This document shows positions 7,425 through 18,400 of a DNA stretch of 35,528 nt, one piece after another (the first letter of the stretch is position 1; every line of letters starts with the position of its first letter). The notes under the pieces are model-generated. The model was not told the DNA's origin. It saw only the letters and a list, made by a program, of their open reading frames with translations, and made no database searches. Origin of the DNA: Actinomycetota bacterium (lineage in GTDB: Bacteria > Actinomycetota > Acidimicrobiia > IMCC26256 > VFJJ01); NCBI GenBank assembly GCA_009886115.1, contig VFJJ01000062.1:1-35528 (forward strand). Reading direction: 5' to 3'. Position numbers and translations under genes: made by a program.

Positions 7425-10400
7425 ATGCGCGCGACCCTGATCGGAACCGAGTCCATCCTCGCGACGTGTGGTGAGCAGTTGCTCGAGCGCGGCCACGAGA
7501 TCGTTCGTGTCATCACCGACGACCCGGCCATCGCCGGCTGGGCCGCTGATCTCGGCTGCCCGGTTTCCGAGCTGGGTCCGGGGACCGCCGAGCAGATCAG
7601 GGCCGACGCCACCGACTGGTTGTTCAGCATCGGCAACCTCGAGATCCTGTCCGACGAGATCCTGGCCGCGCCGCGGATCGTCGCCGTCAACTTCCACGAC
7701 GCGCCACTGCCCCGATACGTGGGTGTCAACACGCCGGTCTGGGGGCTCCTCAACGACGAGACCGAGTGGGGCGTCAGCTTCCACGTCATGACCTCGGGCA
7801 TCGACGAGGGCCACGTGCTGGCCGAGACCCGCTTCGTCATCGCCGACGACGAGACGGCCTTCACGCTCAACGCCAGGTGCTATGAATCCGCGATCGGCGC
7901 CTTCGGACCGCTGATCGAGCGTCTGGCCCGCGGCGACATCGCCGGTTCGCCACAACCGCACACCGACGATCGCCTGGTGTACCGCCGGGCCGATCGTCCC
8001 GCGGCCGGCGCGGTGCTCGACTGGCGGCGCGACGCGTCGTCGATCGTCCGGCTCGTGCGGGCACTGCACTACGGCCATCGGGGCAACCCCGTCGGCCTCG
8101 CCAAGCTCCTCCTCCCGAACTCCGCCGGGCCCGGCAGCCCCGGTCGCCCCGGCAGCCCCGGCCGGGAGACGCCCGTCGTGGTGGTCAGGGCCCGGGTGCT
8201 CGACGAGCGTTCGAGCCTCGACCCCGGCACCGTGGTCGATGTCGGCGACGGTCGACTCGTCGTGGCGACGGGCACGACCGACGTCGAGATCGGCGAGCTC
8301 ACCTGCCTGCGTGGCGCACCCCTCGATCTGACCCGGACCGCCGAGGAGCACGGTCTCCGGCCCGGCACGAGGCTCCCGGTGCTCGACGACGAGCGAGCCG
8401 GCCAGTTGAGCACCCACCACGCCAGCATGGCCAAGGCCGAGCGCCACCACGTGCGCCGGCTCGCGGCGTTCGAGGCCGTCGATCTGCCCTACGCCCAACG
8501 CGGCGGCGGCGACGGCAGCCAGCCACTCGTCGACGGTGGATCAGTCGAGCTGCTCCCCGGCTTCGACGCCGACAGCGCGACCGCGCTCATCGCCCTGGTT
8601 CTGGCACGACTGTCGGGTCGGTCGTCCATCGACCTGGCCTACACCGGACCCGAGATCGACCGGGTCGTGGCGGCGGTGGCGCCGCTCGCCGAGCCCGTCG
8701 TCGCGGTTCGCGTCGACCTCGACCTCGATCGGCCGTGGTCCGAGAACACCGCGACGGTCACCCAAGCCCTCGCCGAGGCCCGACGCCGGGGCCCCTACGG
8801 CCGCGAGCTGGTCGCTCGTCACCCCGAGCTCGCCGCTGCCCCATCGCCCACCTCGATCGTGGTGCGCCACGGAGCGCCGACCGAGACTCCTGCGGCTGAC
8901 GGCGGCTCCCCGGTCGACGAGCTCTCCGGCGTCGAGCTCCTGTTCGACGTCGCAGCCGACGCTCACACGGTCACCGTGCACCACGACCCCTCGGCCTATC
9001 CCCGCGAGGCCGTGGCGCGGATCCGGGCCCATCTCGCCGAGCTGGCCCATCGGGCGGCCAGCGCCCCGGCCACAGCAGCCGGTGACCTCCCGCTGCTGAA
9101 CGACGCCGAGCTGCACCGCATCCTCGTCGAGTGGAACGACACCGCGGTGCACCACGAGCCGGTGTGCATCCACGAGCGGATCGCAACACAGGCCGCCCGC
9201 ACGCCCGACGCCACAGCCGTCGTCTGCGGGGCCATGCGCTACACCTACCGCGAGCTCGAGATGCGCGCCAACCACCTCGCCCATCGACTCCGCGACCTCG
9301 GGGTCACAGCCGGCTCGCTCGTCGGCCTCCATCTCGATCGGACGGCCGACCTGGTCGTGAGCGTGCTGGCCGTTCACAAGGCGGGCGGAGCGTATGTCCC
9401 GCTCGACCCCACCTATCCCGATGACCGGATCGCCTACATGGTGGCCCACTCCGGCTTGCGCGTGTTGTGCGTGCACGAGCGTCTGCTCGCTCACCTGCCG
9501 CCCCACGAGGCCACCGTGGTGGTCGTCGACCGAACCGAGCCGCTCGACGCCAACGACCCCGCAGCGGCGACCAGCACGAGCTCGCAGGCGCCCGACGTGA
9601 CCGTCGGCCCCGACGATCTCGCCTACGTGATCTACACCTCGGGCTCGACCGGAAAGCCCAAGGGGGTCATGGTCGAGCACCACAATCTGAGCAACTTCGT
9701 GCTCGCCATGGACCCCGTGGTGCCCCACGGTCCGACGGGTGACGGTCAGCCCGGCGTATGGCTTGCCGTCACCAGCTTGTCGTTCGACATCTCGATCCTG
9801 GAGTTGCTGTACACGTTGGCCCGCGGTTTCACGGTGGTCGTGCACCCGGACACGCCGGCCAAGGCCGCGCTCTCGCCGGCCGCCACCGTCGCCGCGACCG
9901 TGCCCGTCCACACCCGCAACGCCGATGCCCTCCACACCTCGCCGCGCCCGCTGCGCAGGCAACGTCTCGACTTCAGCCTCTTCTACTTCGCGGCCGACGA
10001 GTCGGAGCCCTCGGCACGCTCGAACCGCTACCGCCTGCTCATCGAGGGCGCCCGTTACGCCGACGCCAACGGGTTCACCGCGGTGTGGACCCCCGAGCGC
10101 CACTTCCATGCGTTCGGCGGCCTCTACCCGAACCCGGCAGTCACCGGTGCCGCGCTGGCGATGGTCACCGAGAACGTCGAGATCAGGGCTGGGAGCTGTG
10201 TGCTGCCCCTGCACTCGCCGATCCGGGTGGCCGAGGAGTGGTCGCTCGTCGACAACCTCTCGAACGGCCGCACGGGGCTCGCCATCGCCTCGGGCTGGCA
10301 CCCCAACGACTTCGTCTTCCAGCCGCAGAACTTCAGCGACGCCAAGGGCGTCATGGTCCGCAGCATCGAGACGTTGCGCAGGCTCTGGGCCGGCGAGAGC

Positions 10401-12440
10401 GTCACGTTCGATGGCCCCGACGGCCGTCCCGTCGAGGTGCACACGCTCCCCCGTCCGGTCAGGCCCGAGGTACCGCTGTGGATCACGACCGCGGGGAGCC
10501 CCGAGAGCTTCCGCCTCGCTGGCCGGATCGGATGCCACCTCCTCACCCACCTGCTGGGCCAGGACCTCGCCGAGCTCACGGCCAAGATCGCCATGTACCG
10601 CCAGGCGCGCCGAGAGGCCGGCCATCCGGGCGAGGGCCACGTGACCCTCATGCTGCACACGCTCGTGGGTGACGACGACGCGACCGTCAAGGAGGCCATC
10701 CACCGTCCGCTGGTCGAGTACCTCCGCTCCTCGACCAGCCTCGTGGCCGGGTTCGCCTGGGCCTTCCCCACGTTCAAGAACCGCCCCGGCGACGCCCGCG
10801 ACGACGATCTCTCGCACCTCGAGCCCGACGAGATCGAAGCGCTCCTCGAGTTCGCCTTCCAGCGATACTCCGAGGGCAGCGGGCTCTTCGGTACCCCCGA
10901 GTCGTGCCAGCCGCTGCTCGAGTCGCTCGTCGAGATGGGCGTCGACGAGATCGGCTGCCTCGTCGACTTCGGTGTCGACGAGGACGTCGTCCTCGCGAGC
11001 CTTCCCCGGCTCACCGAGCTCAAGGAGTGGGCGGCGCAGCGGTTCGGACCGGCACCCGAGGTCGCTGCCGCCGAGCCCGTCGTGCTCGGCGCGACGTCCG
11101 CGACGTCCACGACGTCCACGGCCGGCGCGACGTCCACGGCCGCCGGGGACGCCGCGACCCCGATCCCGATCCCCGACGACGAGACGATCGGCGAGGCCAT
11201 CGTCAACCACCGGGTCACCCACTTCCAGTGCACCCCGTCGCAGGCCCGCATGATCCTCTCCGACCCGGCCAACCACGACGCGCTGGCCCACCTGCACGTC
11301 TGGCTGATCGGCGGCGAGGCCTTCCCACCGGCGCTGGCCGCCGAGCTGGCCCAGGTGTGCCCGAGGACGCGCATCGTCAACGTGTACGGCCCCACCGAGA
11401 CCACGATCTGGTCGTCGTCGCACACCATCGCCGGTGCTCCGAGCACCGTGTTGATCGGCCGGCCCATCGCCAACACGAGTCTCTACGTCCTCGACGGGCG
11501 ACGACGACCGGTGCCGGTGGGCGTTCCCGGCGAGCTCTGGATCGGCGGCGAGGGCGTCACCGGCGGCTATCTGGGTCGCTCCGATCTCACCACCGAGCGT
11601 TTCGTACCCGACCCGTTCGTCGGCCCCGACGCCAACCCGCACCACGCCCGCATGTACTGCACGGGTGACGTCGCCCGCTGGTGGCCCGACGGCACCGTCG
11701 AATGCCTGGGCCGTACCGATCATCAGGTGAAGGTGCGCGGGTACCGCATCGAGCTCGGCGAGATCGAAGCGGTCCTGGCTGCCGACGACACCGTCCGCGA
11801 AGCCGTCGTCATCGCCCGCGAAGACATGCCGGGCGACGTGCGCCTCGTGGCGTACGTCGTCGTCGATCCCGATGCCGCCAAGAACGAGGTGACCACCTCG
11901 GCCGGTTCCACCACCGTCGTCACGCACCTGCGCGAGCGGTGCCGGGCCCAGCTGCCCGACTACATGGTCCCGGCGCACGTGGTCGTGCTGGCCCGCTTCC
12001 CGCAGACGCCCAACGGCAAGATCGACCGTCTGGCTCTACCCGCGCCGACGAGCGCTGCTGCCCGACCGGCCGGGGCGCCGCCCGACCGGGCCCGAACGGC
12101 GCTCGACGCGGGCTCCAGCCTCGAATCGCAGATCTCCACGCTCTGGTCCGAGACACTGGGGCTCGACCACGTCGACGTCACCGACAACTTCTTCGACCTG
12201 GGCGGGCATTCGATGCTGGCGGTCAGGGTCCACCGCCGATTGCGCGACGAGCTCGGCTTCCCCCTGTCGCTCACCGACTTGTTCCGGTTCCCCACTGTCA
12301 GGCAGTTGGCGGGGTTCCTGGGCGCTGCCGATGACGGCGGGGACGCCGACGCCAAGCCCGCCGCGGTGAACGCCGCCCAGGCCCGGGGGGAGGCTCGCCG
12401 CCTGGCCCGGCAACGGATCAAGGTCGGCGGCGACCGCTGA
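7425..12440 (+). CDS. NRPS initiation module: formyltransferase, half condensation, adenylation interrupted by luciferase-like monooxygenase, carrier
   Basis: A 1,671-residue first enzyme of the assembly line. (1) Methionyl-tRNA formyltransferase-like domain, about 1-300, with catalytic Asn89, His91 and Asp127 at family spacing. (2) About 335-550, resembling only the C-terminal lobe of a condensation domain; no HHxxxDG. (3) Adenylation domain from about 566: YTSGSTGKPKG near 734, core 4 SFDIS (Asp788). (4) Luciferase-like FMN monooxygenase of the MupA/Atu3671 type, about 845-1210, with WTPERHFHAFGGLYPNP and ASGWHPNDF. (5) Adenylation resumes: NVYGPTETT, YCTGDVAR, NGKIDR (Lys1532). (6) Carrier DLGGHS (Ser1596). 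Code residues 788, 789, 792, 1268, 1294, 1296, 1320, 1328, 1329, 1532 read DILQLGVIWK, a glycine code. A basic tail may dock to the PKS. Formyl-THF-dependent formylation of carrier-bound glycine is inferred by analogy with LgrA. The gene overlaps the PKS start by one base. Confidence 0.92.
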   Translation: MRATLIGTESILATCGEQLLERGHEIVRVITDDPAIAGWAADLGCPVSELGPGTAEQIRADATDWLFSIGNLEILSDEILAAPRIVAVNFHDAPLPRYVGVNTPVWGLLNDETEWGVSFHVMTSGIDEGHVLAETRFVIADDETAFTLNARCYESAIGAFGPLIERLARGDIAGSPQPHTDDRLVYRRADRPAAGAVLDWRRDASSIVRLVRALHYGHRGNPVGLAKLLLPNSAGPGSPGRPGSPGRETPVVVVRARVLDERSSLDPGTVVDVGDGRLVVATGTTDVEIGELTCLRGAPLDLTRTAEEHGLRPGTRLPVLDDERAGQLSTHHASMAKAERHHVRRLAAFEAVDLPYAQRGGGDGSQPLVDGGSVELLPGFDADSATALIALVLARLSGRSSIDLAYTGPEIDRVVAAVAPLAEPVVAVRVDLDLDRPWSENTATVTQALAEARRRGPYGRELVARHPELAAAPSPTSIVVRHGAPTETPAADGGSPVDELSGVELLFDVAADAHTVTVHHDPSAYPREAVARIRAHLAELAHRAASAPATAAGDLPLLNDAELHRILVEWNDTAVHHEPVCIHERIATQAARTPDATAVVCGAMRYTYRELEMRANHLAHRLRDLGVTAGSLVGLHLDRTADLVVSVLAVHKAGGAYVPLDPTYPDDRIAYMVAHSGLRVLCVHERLLAHLPPHEATVVVVDRTEPLDANDPAAATSTSSQAPDVTVGPDDLAYVIYTSGSTGKPKGVMVEHHNLSNFVLAMDPVVPHGPTGDGQPGVWLAVTSLSFDISILELLYTLARGFTVVVHPDTPAKAALSPAATVAATVPVHTRNADALHTSPRPLRRQRLDFSLFYFAADESEPSARSNRYRLLIEGARYADANGFTAVWTPERHFHAFGGLYPNPAVTGAALAMVTENVEIRAGSCVLPLHSPIRVAEEWSLVDNLSNGRTGLAIASGWHPNDFVFQPQNFSDAKGVMVRSIETLRRLWAGESVTFDGPDGRPVEVHTLPRPVRPEVPLWITTAGSPESFRLAGRIGCHLLTHLLGQDLAELTAKIAMYRQARREAGHPGEGHVTLMLHTLVGDDDATVKEAIHRPLVEYLRSSTSLVAGFAWAFPTFKNRPGDARDDDLSHLEPDEIEALLEFAFQRYSEGSGLFGTPESCQPLLESLVEMGVDEIGCLVDFGVDEDVVLASLPRLTELKEWAAQRFGPAPEVAAAEPVVLGATSATSTTSTAGATSTAAGDAATPIPIPDDETIGEAIVNHRVTHFQCTPSQARMILSDPANHDALAHLHVWLIGGEAFPPALAAELAQVCPRTRIVNVYGPTETTIWSSSHTIAGAPSTVLIGRPIANTSLYVLDGRRRPVPVGVPGELWIGGEGVTGGYLGRSDLTTERFVPDPFVGPDANPHHARMYCTGDVARWWPDGTVECLGRTDHQVKVRGYRIELGEIEAVLAADDTVREAVVIAREDMPGDVRLVAYVVVDPDAAKNEVTTSAGSTTVVTHLRERCRAQLPDYMVPAHVVVLARFPQTPNGKIDRLALPAPTSAAARPAGAPPDRARTALDAGSSLESQISTLWSETLGLDHVDVTDNFFDLGGHSMLAVRVHRRLRDELGFPLSLTDLFRFPTVRQLAGFLGAADDGGDADAKPAAVNAAQARGEARRLARQRIKVGGDR
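11091..11144 (+). repeat. 9-bp repeats in the linker after the monooxygenase insert
   Basis: Units of gcgacgtcc and variants (11091, 11100, 11109, 11127) encode an Ala-Thr-Ser linker joining the flavin monooxygenase to the second part of the adenylation domain. The low-complexity DNA marks the junction of the inserted domain. Confidence 0.6.
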
Positions 12441-15400
12441 TGGGCTCGAACGGCGCGGCCGACGACTACAGCGGGTCCGAGATCGCCATCGTCGGCATGG
12501 CGGGACGGTTTCCCGGCGCGCCCGATGTCGACACGCTCTGGGATCTCGCGGCGTCGGGTCGGGTCGGCATGCGTCGATTCAGCGATCGGGAGTTGCTCGA
12601 CGCCGGCGTACCCCTGGCGACACTGCGCGATCCCGACTATGTCAAGGTCAACGGGACCATCGACACGCTCGAGTGGTTCGACGCCGGCTTCTTCGGGATC
12701 GGGCCCCGCGACGCGGCGATCATGGATCCCCAACACCGCCACTTCCTCGAAGCGGCGTGGGAGGTGCTCGAGCACGCCGGCCATCCGCCGTCGAGATTCG
12801 ACGGGCCCATCGGGGTGTTCGCGGGCTGCGGCATGAACGGGTACTTCACCTGGAACCTGCTCACCAACCCCGCGCTCGTCGAGTCGGTCGGCCTGTTCCT
12901 GTTGCGCCACACCAGCAACGACCGCGACTTCCTCGCCACCCAGGTCGCGTATCAGCTCAACCTGACCGGACCGGCGATCTCGGTGCAGACGGCGTGCAGC
13001 ACGTCGCTCGTGGCGGTCCACCTGGCGACGCAGAGCCTGCTCAGCCGGGAGTGCGACATGGCCCTGGCCGGTGGGGTCACCTACGAGATCCCGCATCGCC
13101 AGGGATACCTCTACCACGACGGCGAGATTCTCTCACCCGACGGTGTCTGCCGGGCCTTCGACCATCGCTCGGCCGGCACCGTGCTCACGAGCGGTCTCGG
13201 CGTCGTGGCGTTGCGCCGCTACGACGACGCTGTTGCCGATGGCGACGTGATCCACGCCGTCATCCGAGGAACCGCCGTGAACAACGACGGGTCCCGCAAG
13301 GTCGGGTTCCTCGCGCCGAGTGTCGACGGTCATGCCGCCGTCGTCGTCGAGGCCCTCGCGGTGGCCGGCGTCGACCCCGACACCATCACCTACCTCGAGG
13401 CCCACGGCACGGGCACCAGCGTCGGAGATCCGATCGAGGTGGCCGCGCTCACGCAGGCCTTCCGTACCGCGACGAGCCGTAGCGCCTTCTGCCACTTGGG
13501 ATCGACGAAGCCGAGCATCGGGCACCTCGACACCGCAGCGGGCGTCGCCAGTCTCATCAAGACCACGAAAGCCTTGCAGCACAAAGTGCTCCCGCCGCTC
13601 GCCAACTTCGAGGCACCCAACCCCATCATCGACTTCGATGCGACGCCCTTCGTCGTGAGCAACGAAGCCCGGCCTTGGAACGTCACGCCGGGTACGCCGA
13701 GACGGGCCGGTGTCAGCTCACTCGGTGTGGGTGGAACCAACGTCCACGCCGTGCTCGAGGAAGCCCCGCTCCGGCCGGCCACGACGCCGGCGGGGCGCGA
13801 CTGGCAACTCCTCGTCGTCTCGGGTCGGACCGAGACCGCGGCCCGGGCCTACGGGGTTGCGCTCGCGCGGCATCTCGCTCGCAGCATCGCCGGCAGGGTC
13901 GACGCGTCCGAGACCTCGGCTGAGCCGACCCCGGCTGACGATGCCGCCCTCGGTGAGCTGGCCGACGTCGCCTACACGATGCAGGTCGGGCGTGAGGCCT
14001 TCGCGTGGCGCCGTGCCGTCGCCGTCAGGTCCGCGGCCGATGCCCTCGCGGTGCTCAGCGACGATCCCGGCGCGTCCGCGGCACACGTCGGCATGCGGCG
14101 TACGGTCGTCGGCACCGCAGCCGCCGGTTCGAGCTCCCCACCCGTGGTGTTCATGTTCCCCGGGGGAGGAGCCCAGTACCCGGGGATGGGTCGTGACCTC
14201 TACGATGCGGAGCCGGTCTTCCGGCGCCACGTCGACGAGTGCCTGACCCTGCTCGAACCCTTGCTGGCCATGGCTCCCGTCGGTCGCGAGCTGCCGTTCG
14301 CCGACCTGCGGGCCTTGATGTACCCGGCCCCCGGGACCGAGGACGAGGCGGCAGTCCACCTCGAGCGGGCCACGGCTTCGTTGCCTGCGGTCTGGGTCAC
14401 GTCGTACGCCATGGCCCAGCTGTGGATGTCGTGGGGCGTCGAGCCCGCGGCCATGACCGGTCACTCCCTCGGCGAGTACGTCGCAGCGTGCATCGCCGGA
14501 GTGCTCAGCCTGCCCGACGCGCTGTCGATCGTGATGTTGCGGGCCCGACTCTTCGAGCAGGTCTCCCACGGCGGAGGGATGCTCTCGGTCCCCCTGGCCG
14601 TCGACGAGGTCCGGCCCCTCCTGCCCGATGTCTTGTCGATCGCCGCGGTGAACTCGCCGACGCAGACCGTCGTCTCGGGTCGCGCCCACGACCTCGCCGC
14701 CTTCGAGCAGGTCCTGCTCGAGAAAGAGGTCGAGGCCCGTCGGGTCAACCTGGCCATCGCCCCGCACTCGGCCATGCTCGACGAGGTGCTCCCGGCCTTT
14801 CGCGACGGGCTGCGCCGGATCACCTTCCACCGCCCCGTCCGCCGGTTCATCTCCAACCTCACCGGCACGTGGATCACCGACGAGGATGCCGTCGATCCCG
14901 AATACTGGGTGAGGCACCTGCGGCGAACCGTGCGGTTCTCCGATGGTCTCGCCGAGTTGTGCACCGATGCCTCGCTCGTGTTCCTCGAGGTCGGTCCGGG
15001 GCAGGCGTTGGGCTCGTTCGTGCGCCAGCAGCCCAGCCGACCGTCGGCCGTGCTCGCCTCCCTGCGCCACGTCGACGACGACACGGCCGATCTCCAGTAC
15101 ACCCTCACGACCTTGGGGCGCTTGTGGACGGCCGGGGTGGAGATCGACTGGAACGCTCATCACCACGGCCCTCGCCGGCGGGTCGCGCTGCCGACCTACC
15201 CCTGGGAGCGGCAGCGGTACTGGATCGATCCCGGCGTCGGGCGATCCGGCGTCGCCAACCCCGGTGACCCGCTGACCCGGATCCCGACGATCGACGGATG
15301 GTGGAGCCAGCTCGAGTGGCGTGCGGCACCCGCGCCTCGAATCGGTGCCACCGAGCCCACCTCGTGGCTGGTCCTCGCCGATGGCGATCCGCTGATCGAG

Positions 15401-18400
15401 CGCACCATGGTCGCGCTCCGGGCGGCGGGGCACCGAGTGATCGAGGTGCGCCCGGGTGAGCGCTTCGAGCGCAGCGAGAACGGCCACTCCCTCGCCGGTC
15501 TCGCGACCTCCTTCGTGTTGCCGCCAGCCGATCGGGCCGGATGGTCGCAGCTGCTTGCGGCGCTCACCGACGAGGGCGGGTTGCCCCGCCACGTGCTCCA
15601 CTCGTGGCTGATGCACGATCGGCGCGACGCCGACTCGGCGCAGGCCCGCGGCTTGCACACGCTGATCGCCATGGCCCAGGCCTTCGTCGACGACGACGTG
15701 ACCGCACCGGTCGAGCTGATCGTCCTGACCGCAGGCATGCAGCAGGTGGCTGCTGAACCGCTTCGCCATCCCGAGCACGCCACGGTGCTGGGCGCCTGCC
15801 GGGTCATCCCCCGCGAGCAACCCAACGTCGCGTGCCGCAGCATCGACGTCGAGGCGACGACCACCGTCGAGGCGCTCATCACCGAGCTGACCCAAGGCGG
15901 CACTGGTCCTGCAGGCGTCACCTCGTCCGGCGCGACCTCACAAGCGGTGGCGTACCGGGGTGCGAGCCGCTTCGCGCAGGAGATCGCCGTCGTCGCCGGT
16001 CCTCGGCTGGTCACCGACCCGGCGGCCGTGGCGGGGGCCGCGGGCTCGCTCCACACAGCCACGGGGGCGGTCCGACCCGGCGGTACCTATCTCATCACCG
16101 GCGGATACGGCGGTCTCGGTCTCGTGGTGGCCGAGCACCTCGCCCGCACCGCCAACGCCAACGTCGTGCTCGTCGGCCGTCATCCGCGTCCGACACCGGG
16201 GCTCGAAGCGGCCCGGGCCGAGGTGCTGAAGGTCGCAGCCGACGTCACCGACGTCGACGCGCTGCGGCGTGTTGTGGCCGAAACCCATCGACGCTTCGGA
16301 CCCATCCACGGTGTCTTCCACGCCGCCGGCGTGCTTGACGACGGCCTCCTGCCCTCCAAGACCATCGCCGGCGTCGACGCCGTGCTCGCCCCCAAGGTCG
16401 CTGGGACGCTGGCGCTCGACGATGCGCTGCGCGACGAGCCGCTCGAGTTCATGGTCCTCTTCTCGTCGACCTCGGCGCTGCTCGGTCTCCCCGGCCAGGT
16501 CGACTACGCCGCAGCGAACGCGTTCGTCGACGCCTACGCCGCACATCGGCGGGGCTCCGACCGCCCAGGCTCGACGGTCGCGATCGCCTGGGGGGCTTGG
16601 CGTGACAGGGGAATGACCGCCCGCGGCGATGCCGACCCGGCTGACGCGCTCGGCCTCGGCGATCGTCTCGAGCCTCCCGAGCCGCTCAGCCACGCCGTGC
16701 TCGACCGATGGGCCGCTGTCTCAGCCGAGCGCGTGATCTCCGAGGGCCACCTCGACGCGGCCAGTGACTGGATCGTCGCCGAGCATCGCCTCAAGGCCGG
16801 TCGGTGCGTCCTTCCCGGCATGGCGGCCATCGACCTCATCGCAACCGCAGCCCGCGAGACCCTTCCGCTGCACGGTTCGATCGAGATCCGCGACCTCTCG
16901 TTCGTACGCCCCCTCGAGGTCCCCGACGACGAGCCCACCGGGATCAGGGTCGATCTCCGGGCCGATGAGCCGGGGGCGTGGTCGGCCGCGATCGAGAGCC
17001 GGCCCGAACAGCCCGGACGGCCCACCGTGTGGCGCCGTCACGCCGGGGCGACCGTGATGGTGGCGTCCGGCCCCGGGTCCGGCGACCCGTCCGGCGACCC
17101 GACCGAAGGGGAGTCGCAGGCCAACGGAGATCGGCCCCGCCTCGATCTCGACGCGATCGGCAACCGGCTCCATCAAGCAGCTCGCAGCTACGACGCCCAG
17201 TACCCGCACGACCGCCAGAGTCGCCACCTCGACTTCGGACCCCGCTGGGACAACCTGGTCTCGGCCCGGGCCAGCGAGTCGGAGGTGCTGGCCGAGCTCC
17301 AGCTCCCGTCAGCGTTCGAGGGCGACATCGGCCCCTGGTCCCTCCACCCGGCGCTGCTCGACCGGGCGGTCGGCATCGGGTTGGGCCTCATCGACGGTTT
17401 CCGCGATCGCGACGACCTCTACGTTCCCTTCGAGGTGAGGCGGGCCGTTGTCCACGGCCCGGTGCCCAGCCGCGTGTGGTGCCTCGTGAGGCTCACTCGG
17501 CCCACGACGGCCACCGACGCCGTGGCGACCTTCGACGTGACCCTCGCCGAGCCCGACGGTCGTGTCTGTGTGGTCATGGAGCGGCTCTCCATGCGGCGGC
17601 TCGAGAACGTGCAGGCGATGGCTGTCACCGGTCGCAGGGCGGCCGTCGCCGACATGGGCCCGGCCGGGTTCCCCGACCACGCTGGTCATGGACAGGAGCG
17701 AGCGGCGCTGGGAGGCGGTTCCGACGGCGCCGGTCCCCGGGCCATGGGCCACGTGATGGCCGACGGGATCACGGCCGAGGAAGGCCTGGCGTGCCTCGAC
17801 CGGCTGCTCGGCGCCATGGCCGGTCCGGGTGGTCCGGGTGGTCCGGGTGGTGCGGGTGGTCCGGGTGATCCGAATGGCAGCAGCATCGCCTCGCACCTGA
17901 TCTGCTCACCGTTCGATCTCGTGGCGCTCGAGCGCGCCGCGCTGCCCACCGCCCCGGCGGGCGGCGGCGACGGAGCGGGAAGGGTCGAGCGGCCCGAGCT
18001 GGGAGCCACCTTCACCGGACCGAGAGACGACGTCGAGCGCGAGCTCGTCGACGTCTGGCAGGAGATCCTCGGCATTGCCGGGGTCGGCATCCACGACGAC
18101 TTCTTCGACCTGGGCGGGCATTCCCTCATCGCTGTTCGGCTGTTCTCCAAGATTCGCAAGGCCTGGGCGGTCGACCTCGGCCTCTCGACCCTCTTCAACG
18201 CGCCCACGGTCGCCGAGCTGGCAACGCTCGTTCGCGAGGAGCGCGATCTCCCCGAGCCCCCGCCGTCACCCACGATCCCGACTGCGGCCGTGACCGCTCC
18301 CGCTCCCGTCGAGGGCACGGCGATCGTCCCGGCTGCAGGCGACGCCGGGACCGGAGGAGGGGGCTCGTCGCCCTCGGGCGCACCGGCTTCTTCTTCTGCT

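Noticed and set aside
8541-11978. Long minus-strand open frame (about 1,145 codons) opposite the NRPS
   Set aside because: Its codons mirror the NRPS frame, the translation is rich in Arg, Gly and Val without recognisable domains, and the sense strand carries all expected NRPS motifs.
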